Notes under the pieces: model-generated
The model's input: the letters and a program-made list of their open reading frames with translations, nothing else
The model's database searches: none
What the model was told of the DNA's origin: nothing
In this document: positions 46,142-51,101 of the stretch, one piece after another
Layout: each line of letters starts with the position of its first letter
Position numbering within the stretch: the first letter of the stretch is position 1
Translations under genes and position numbers: made by a program
From: Arsenophonus nasoniae DSM 15247
GTDB taxonomy: Bacteria; Pseudomonadota; Gammaproteobacteria; Enterobacterales; Enterobacteriaceae
Direction of reading: 5' to 3'
Length of the DNA: 51,101 nt
Assembly (NCBI RefSeq): GCF_000429565.1
Contig: NZ_AUCC01000015.1
Coordinates: forward strand, 1-51,101

Positions 46142-47332
46142 ATGTTGGAAAATATTATTGCGGCTCCTGCGGATCCTATCTTAGGTTTAGCAGAGAGTTT
46201 TAATGCTGATCCGCGTAAACAAAAAATCAATTTAGGTATTGGTGTTTACAAGGATGAGTCAGGGAAAACCCCCATTCTTACTTCCGTCAAAAAAGCAGAA
46301 AAATATCTGTTAGAGCAGGAAGTGACTAAAAATTATCTTGCTATTAGTGGGATAGCGGAATTTGCCACCGTTACGCAAGCATTGCTTTTCGGCAACAACC
46401 ATCCGGTTATTGCCGAAAACCGTGCCCGCACGTCACAGGCACCAGGCGGAACCGGAGCATTGCGGATCGCGGCTGAATTTATTGCTAAACAGACCACTGC
46501 CCAACGCGTCTGGATCAGCCAACCAACGTGGCCAAATCACGAGAATATATTTAAAGCGGCCGGCCTGACAAGCTGTTATTACCATTACTATGACGCTGAA
46601 AAGCACAATCTGGATTTTGCCGGCATGTTAACCAGCTTGGAAGATGCAAAACCAGGTGATGTTCTATTACTGCATGGTTGCTGCCATAACCCTACCGGTA
46701 TCGACCCAACGCCAGAACAGTGGGAAATACTCTCTACGCTGGCAGCAGAGAAAAGCTTACTGCCGGTTTTTGATTTTGCCTATCAAGGCTTTGCTAAAGG
46801 CTTGGACGAAGATGCGCAAGGTTTACGTATTTTTACCAACAAAAATCCTGAAATTATCATTGCCAGTTCCTACTCGAAAAATTTTGGTTTATATAATGAA
46901 CGGGTTGGTGCCTGTACAATTATTGCCAATAATAGTGAGCAAGCAGAACGAGCATTTAGTCAAATAAAATCGATTATTCGCGCCAACTACTCTAATCCCC
47001 CCGCCCACGGTGCAGCTATTGTTACTACGATTTTATCTGATGAATTACTAAAAAAAGAATGGATCGAAGAGCTAACAACTATGCGGCAACGTATCCAACG
47101 GATGCGGCAATTATTTGTCAATACATTACAAGAAAAAGGCGCTAAGCAAGATTTTAGTTTTATTAGCAAACAAAACGGCATGTTCTCTTTTAGTGGACTT
47201 AATGAAGAACAGGTAGCTCAGTTACGTGAAAAGCATGCAATTTATGCAATTAGTTCAGGTCGAATTAATGTTGCTGGCTTAACGTTAGAGAATATGGTTC
47301 CTTTATGCAAAGCTATCATTGACGTATTGTAA
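46142..47332 (+). CDS. aspC: Aspartate aminotransferase
   Basis: A 396-residue class I PLP enzyme, identical in length to E. coli AspC. It interconverts aspartate plus 2-oxoglutarate with oxaloacetate plus glutamate and also handles aromatic amino acids. Active-site features: the start [36 protein letters not shown]-like [32 protein letters not shown] with the substrate/PLP Asn, [15 protein letters not shown], the Schiff-base Lys (near residue 246) in [16 protein letters not shown], and [13 protein letters not shown] near the C-terminus. All are intact. It lies directly after ompF as in E. coli and ends at a strong terminator. Confidence 0.97.
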   Translation: MLENIIAAPADPILGLAESFNADPRKQKINLGIGVYKDESGKTPILTSVKKAEKYLLEQEVTKNYLAISGIAEFATVTQALLFGNNHPVIAENRARTSQAPGGTGALRIAAEFIAKQTTAQRVWISQPTWPNHENIFKAAGLTSCYYHYYDAEKHNLDFAGMLTSLEDAKPGDVLLLHGCCHNPTGIDPTPEQWEILSTLAAEKSLLPVFDFAYQGFAKGLDEDAQGLRIFTNKNPEIIIASSYSKNFGLYNERVGACTIIANNSEQAERAFSQIKSIIRANYSNPPAHGAAIVTTILSDELLKKEWIEELTTMRQRIQRMRQLFVNTLQEKGAKQDFSFISKQNGMFSFSGLNEEQVAQLREKHAIYAISSGRINVAGLTLENMVPLCKAIIDVL

Positions 47333-47358
47333 AGAAACATCTTTTAATTCAGATAGAT

Positions 47359-47392
47359 ACCGATTAGGCCAATGCCCTAATCGGTTTTTTAT
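47359..47392 (+). terminator. aspC terminator
   Basis: ACCGATTAGG (47359-47368) pairs perfectly with CCTAATCGGT (47376-47385), loop CCAATGC, followed by TTTTT. A strong Rho-independent terminator. Confidence 0.92.
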
Positions 47393-47432
47393 TATTCACA
47401 GCCAACATCAAATTTATCGGATCTGGATAAAA

Positions 47433-48065
47433 CTAGTCTTGCAAGAAGGGATTAAATTGTCGCTCAGCAGCCAAATTAGACATTGCTCCATGGCCAGGAA
47501 TAAATTGATAATCATCACCGAGGGGCAAAATTTTTGTTTTAATTGAATGGATTAATGTTGCATGATCACCTTGTGGAAAATCAGTGCGCCCAACGCTGCC
47601 CTGGAAAAGTACATCTCCCATCGAAATTAGCTTATCCGCATGATTAACAAAGATAATATGTCCAGGCGTATGCCCTGGGCAATGTAAGACCGACAGTTTG
47701 ATATCAGCAAAACGAATTTCATCTCCTTCCTGCAAGTAGCGATCAGGCGTAAAGTCAGGGCATTGTGCAACGCCAAACATTTGACTTTGCACTGCCAATC
47801 CTTTGATCAAAAATTCATCTTCTTTTTGCGGGCCATAAATGGGCACCGAAAAATGTGCTGCTATCTCGGCACAAGCACCTACGTGATCAAAATGACCATG
47901 AGTTAACAAGATATAGTGTAAATTTAATGAACGCTTTTCAATTTCAGCAATTAGTTTTGCTGCTTCACCACCAGGATCAACAATAACGGCATCTAAGCTG
48001 TTTTCATCCCAAATTAGCGTACAATTCTGCCTAAAATCGGTTACAGGAATAATTTTGAATTTCAT
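47433..48065 (-). CDS. gloC: Hydroxyacylglutathione hydrolase GloC (YcbL)
   Basis: A 210-residue metallo-beta-lactamase-fold hydrolase of the glyoxalase II family. With GloA it detoxifies methylglyoxal by hydrolysing S-lactoylglutathione, a useful partner for the mgsA gene in this window. The metal-binding motif THGHFDH is at residues 55-61; further metal ligands lie in CPGHTPGHIIFV, and the downstream GDVLFQGSVGRTDFPQGD and FIPGHGAMS complete the site. It is shorter than GloB because it lacks the C-terminal substrate-binding extension, as is normal for this type. It follows mepK on the same strand, with a gap of 50 bp. Confidence 0.94.
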   Translation of the reverse strand: MKFKIIPVTDFRQNCTLIWDENSLDAVIVDPGGEAAKLIAEIEKRSLNLHYILLTHGHFDHVGACAEIAAHFSVPIYGPQKEDEFLIKGLAVQSQMFGVAQCPDFTPDRYLQEGDEIRFADIKLSVLHCPGHTPGHIIFVNHADKLISMGDVLFQGSVGRTDFPQGDHATLIHSIKTKILPLGDDYQFIPGHGAMSNLAAERQFNPFLQD

Positions 48066-48115
48066 ATAGTTGTAAATCCATTATTTAAATAAAAATTTAT
48101 TTAATATCTAATAGA

Positions 48116-48631
48116 TTACCATTTTCTGACCGGTCCTGTATCAATATGGACAAAATTACTATTAGGATAATAGCCTACTCCACCCGCGCGCATCTTTAAT
48201 GCTGCTTTACGGATATGACTAAGTTCGATCCCTTTAATATGAAAATCCATTGCACGACCATGGGTATGATAGCTATTTTTAGCAACTCCACTACTTTTAC
48301 GTCGCAGTGCATTATTGGTTTCGACAGAACGATAACCAGAAACGAGTTGAACAGGTTTATTGGTTCCCATTAACATTTGCAACAAATAAATCTGATCAAA
48401 TAATTTCGGATCAATAGTTTTAATTTTATTATTACGATGATCACGGAATAAGTGATTCAATCGGGTCAATTCAGTCTTAAGAAATTCACCAGTATGAAGA
48501 TTTTCAAAGCGCAAAATTTTGGGTCGCGGGGTGGTTAATGCCGCAAAGGCATGGCTAGGTAATAAGCTAAAACCTAGTGTTATCGCGCCATAACCTAGCC
48601 ATTTTCGTCGATTCTGATCAATATTGTCCAT
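48116..48631 (-). CDS. mepK: Murein DD-/LD-endopeptidase MepK (YcbK)
   Basis: A 171-residue peptidase M15-type enzyme, exported through the Tat route: NRRKWLGYGAITLGF with twin Arg at residues 8-9, then cleavage near SHAFA. MepK cuts peptidoglycan cross-links, with preference for LD (3-3) cross-links, the type made by the LdtD enzyme encoded next to it. Zinc ligands are visible in SYHTHGRAMDFHI (His122, Asp129) and NFVHIDTGP (His162). Compared with E. coli YcbK about ten residues are missing after HTGEFLKTE, in a surface-loop region. Start ATG 48631 matches the homologue; the GTG two codons upstream is less likely. Confidence 0.93.
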   Translation of the reverse strand: MDNIDQNRRKWLGYGAITLGFSLLPSHAFAALTTPRPKILRFENLHTGEFLKTELTRLNHLFRDHRNNKIKTIDPKLFDQIYLLQMLMGTNKPVQLVSGYRSVETNNALRRKSSGVAKNSYHTHGRAMDFHIKGIELSHIRKAALKMRAGGVGYYPNSNFVHIDTGPVRKW

Positions 48632-49029
48632 AGCCACTTAACTCAAATAAAAAGAAAAAATAATAATCAATATGTACGATAATTATACCGAATTTATTTC
48701 ACTAATTTTGTATAATTATGTAAAAAATATTCATGTAACGCTATAGAATATCACAATTAATACATATTAATTATAAATACAAATAACATTATTATAATCT
48801 ATTATTGCGATAAGCACATCAAATTGTTCAATATTTATACAAATCATACTTATATTAGGCTGATTATCAATCAATTTTGTTAGCGACCTACGTTTAGTCT
48901 GTTATCTTGAAAAAAGCATAATTTACCATTAACAGCGATATTTATGCATCTATACTTAATGGGTAAAAAATAATCTGTGATTATCATTTAATATAAAAGA
49001 AGTTTTTGCCTCTTTTATATTATTTTTAT
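48632..49029. other. Intergenic region between ldtD and mepK
   Basis: Very AT-rich, no gene visible. It should contain the mepK promoter; the ldtD terminator hairpin lies at its right end. No other structure was recognised. Confidence 0.5.
48991..49029 (-). terminator. Hairpin after ldtD
   Basis: ATATAAAAGA (48991-49000) pairs perfectly with TCTTTTATAT (49011-49020), loop 10 nt, ~10 bp beyond the ldtD stop. The stem is nearly all A/T and so weak. Confidence 0.5.
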
Positions 49030-50721
49030 TCATTGGTTAAGAGAGGTTCTTATTTCATTTAAATAATTCATCGCCCCATAAATAACATTGTCATAGCCAT
49101 AGATGTCATCGCGAAAATTAGCGATATTTTTGTTATCAACCCAGGCAGTTTGATAATAAAGATAAATAGGTATTCGACCCGGAATATTAATATAACGTGT
49201 CTCACCTAATTGAAGTGCACCGTCAATACGCTTTTGATCCCAACTGGCACGCGCAAGTAAAATTGATGCTAAAACTGATGCCTTATTCACTCTAACGCAA
49301 CCCGAGCTAATTGAACGATTTTGCCGATTAAATAAACTATGGTTAGGGGTATCATGTAAGTAAATTGCGTCAGAACTTGGCATGTTGAATTTATAGCGGC
49401 CTAGGGCATTGGATGGACCGGGTGCCTGGCGTACACGATAGGGAAAGGAGGAAGATGAGATGGCATTCCAATTAATCGAGTAAGGATCAATAGGATAGGC
49501 ATTACGCTCCCATCCGGATAAAACCGTAAAACCTCGGCGAGCAAAATAGCCCGGATCCCTTCTAGCTTGAGGCAAAATATCTTTACGCACCATGCTGGTA
49601 GGGACATTCCAAGGTGGATTAATAACAACACTATTAAGTTCACTGCTCATTATCGGGGTTTTACGATCAGGGCGACCCACAATGACTTTAGAATCTATAA
49701 TCAATTGATTATTTAAGTAAAAATGTAAAGTATAAGCTGGAATATTAACTAAGATGCCAGAGCCACCTTCATTAGGAATAATTCTTAAGCGCTGGATATT
49801 AATCGCCAGTAAACCAGCACGATCGGTAGGAGAAGTATTTAGCCATTTTAATGTTGCGTTACCAATAATACCATCCGGCTCTAATCCATACATTCGCTGA
49901 AATTGTTTAACCGCATCAACTAATAAGCCACCATAATGACGAGTATTATCTGTATCGGCATCCTGCGTTAATAACCCATTGCGGGTTAAAATTTCACTTA
50001 AAGAAACAAGATCATTGCTTGTTTGCCCTGGTTTTAATAGACTCACCGTATTTATTTTTGGCCATATTTGTTGATCTGCTAAATAAGCCAACATTTTCGT
50101 TCTCATCGGTAGATATGAGGCGTGTTGTGGCGCTAATGTTTTGATCCAACTGGCTAATTGTTTAGAATTAATTGCCGTTTGCCACTGAGAAACACCGCCA
50201 ATCGTTGGCTCGCGGAGTTGAAAAGGTGTTTTTTGATATAACCAATCTTTGCCATTATATTTTACATTACATATAAAATATAAATAACCTAACATCGCAT
50301 CTGACAAAATAACATCTCGTTCAATCTGATTGAGTTGTTTATTTTTTACTAATAACGATAGCCATTTACCAAACTGAGGCTGAAAACCAGCCAGTGCTAA
50401 TTCTGCTAATTGCTGTTTAAATTCTAATACCGCAGGTTCATCATCCCATAAAGGTTGCATATTATTTTCAGCATAGAGCTTCGCTAACCTGTCTATGTAG
50501 ACTAAATTAGTACCAGGTGATAACCAGCCTTGCAGTTGCTGACGGCTTTTTTGTATCTCTGGCGCAGTGATATTTTTCTGCTCAGAAACCAAATTTGTTA
50601 AAGGGACTTGGGTATTTGTGATCGTGTCTATTTGCGCCAACTCAGCAGATGCTGGTGTTATTGCTAATATTACACAGCATATTAGTGAAGCACGCAAAGT
50701 GTTCACTCTTTTATTCGCCAT
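49030..50721 (-). CDS. ldtD: L,D-transpeptidase LdtD (YcbB)
   Basis: A 563-residue periplasmic enzyme that makes 3-3 cross-links in peptidoglycan and can replace PBP cross-linking under stress or beta-lactams. An N-terminal signal (MANKRVNTLRASLICCVILAITPASA) is followed by the scaffold region, a peptidoglycan-binding helical domain (YGGLLVDAVKQFQRMYGLEPDGIIGNATLKWLN) and the YkuD catalytic domain. The active Cys475 lies in SISSGCVRV, with the His partner in YLHDTPNHSLF, and the WNVPTSMVRKDILPQARRDPGYFARRGF segment is typical. It is about 50 residues shorter than E. coli LdtD, mostly before the catalytic domain. AAGGTG precedes the ATG. Its neighbour MepK cuts the bonds that it makes. Confidence 0.95.
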   Translation of the reverse strand: MANKRVNTLRASLICCVILAITPASAELAQIDTITNTQVPLTNLVSEQKNITAPEIQKSRQQLQGWLSPGTNLVYIDRLAKLYAENNMQPLWDDEPAVLEFKQQLAELALAGFQPQFGKWLSLLVKNKQLNQIERDVILSDAMLGYLYFICNVKYNGKDWLYQKTPFQLREPTIGGVSQWQTAINSKQLASWIKTLAPQHASYLPMRTKMLAYLADQQIWPKINTVSLLKPGQTSNDLVSLSEILTRNGLLTQDADTDNTRHYGGLLVDAVKQFQRMYGLEPDGIIGNATLKWLNTSPTDRAGLLAINIQRLRIIPNEGGSGILVNIPAYTLHFYLNNQLIIDSKVIVGRPDRKTPIMSSELNSVVINPPWNVPTSMVRKDILPQARRDPGYFARRGFTVLSGWERNAYPIDPYSINWNAISSSSFPYRVRQAPGPSNALGRYKFNMPSSDAIYLHDTPNHSLFNRQNRSISSGCVRVNKASVLASILLARASWDQKRIDGALQLGETRYINIPGRIPIYLYYQTAWVDNKNIANFRDDIYGYDNVIYGAMNYLNEIRTSLNQ

Positions 50722-51101
50722 AATATCACCTTTTTATTTCATTTTTATTGTTTTAATAGCAGAGTAAAAAATTTATCTTTAGCAGGTTAAAATTAACTAA
50801 TTTGTTGTCTTTTATTTGATACAAAAATAAATCTTTGTTTAAAAATAATATTAATAATCAATGAACTAATTAATATTATGGTAATTAAAGTTATTTTTAT
50901 ATACACAGTTATGTACAAATTAATTTTTCACCCCCGTGTGCTATCTTTACCATTATGCTTAGAGCAAAACCGCTATCTCACACAAAGCCACTTACACGCA
51001 ACTAACAGTTAATGGTTAACAACTTCCACCAATGCTGCTAATAGGATGCCCCTGTGATGGGGCTATTTGGTTTGCGCGTGTTGCTGATTCCAGATTGAAT
51101 C
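50722..51101. other. Region upstream of ldtD, with composition change at the right end
   Basis: In E. coli mukB lies here, but no mukB coding end is recognisable within the 380 bp. The first ~200 bp are AT-rich and should hold the ldtD promoter. From ~50930 the DNA is clearly richer in GC. A minus-strand frame enters from the edge (51099-51019, stop at 51018-51016), and a GCCCC/GGGGC hairpin stands at 51048-51063. The fragment is too short to identify. Confidence 0.35.

Overview
The window is a piece of an AT-rich enterobacterial (Gammaproteobacteria, Enterobacterales) chromosome. From about 14.2 kb to the right end, gene content, order and strand follow the E. coli block serT-tusE-yccX-hspQ-yccU-mgsA-helD-yccS-sxy-sulA-ompA-matP-lonH-fabA-pqiCBA-uup-rlmKL-ycbX-zapC-pyrD-pepN-pncB-asnS-ompF-aspC-gloC-mepK-ldtD. 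Most proteins have the E. coli length or nearly so. The low GC, the thinned synteny (rlmI, yccT/csgI, yccF, rmf and the ssu genes are absent from their usual places) and the accessory cargo fit an insect-associated member of the Morganellaceae, for example an Arsenophonus-like bacterium. The genus is an inference; no rRNA or other marker is present to prove it.

The left 14 kb is accessory DNA abutting the 3' end of a tRNA-Ser(UGA) gene. It begins with the 3' end of an IS91-type transposase, followed by an orphan phage tail fibre gene with its assembly chaperone. Next come several exported proteins of unknown role: a secreted 226-aa protein, an outer-membrane barrel built of two similar halves, and two tiny secreted proteins, one of them His/Gly-rich. 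The most distinctive locus is a leftward cluster of three genes: a LodA/GoxA-type quinone (CTQ) amine oxidase, its LodB flavoprotein maturase, and a catalase-fold protein whose catalytic distal His appears to be Phe and which ends in a chitin-binding-like module. Such oxidases make hydrogen peroxide, so this looks like a peroxide-producing antimicrobial or host-interaction system. A 1.6-kb, very AT-rich stretch with 11.9 copies of an 8-bp tandem repeat separates the cluster from a small orphan gene and the tRNA.

The core block holds housekeeping functions. These are tRNA thiolation (tusE), methylglyoxal synthesis (mgsA), DNA repair and SOS division block (helD, sulA), competence regulation (sxy), Ter organisation and division (matP, zapC), and unsaturated fatty-acid synthesis (fabA). 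It also holds envelope lipid transport and integrity (pqiABC, ompA, ompF, ldtD, mepK), rRNA methylation and ribosome-associated ABCF ATPase (rlmKL, uup), and pyrimidine, NAD and aspartate metabolism (pyrD, pncB, aspC). Several control sites can be read directly: a LexA box in the sulA promoter, adjacent FadR and FabR sites before fabA, the OmpR box array before ompF, and the sRNA-target-like ompA leader. A CRP-S-like palindrome lies between sxy and sulA. The last ~150 bp change in composition and may mark the edge of another element.
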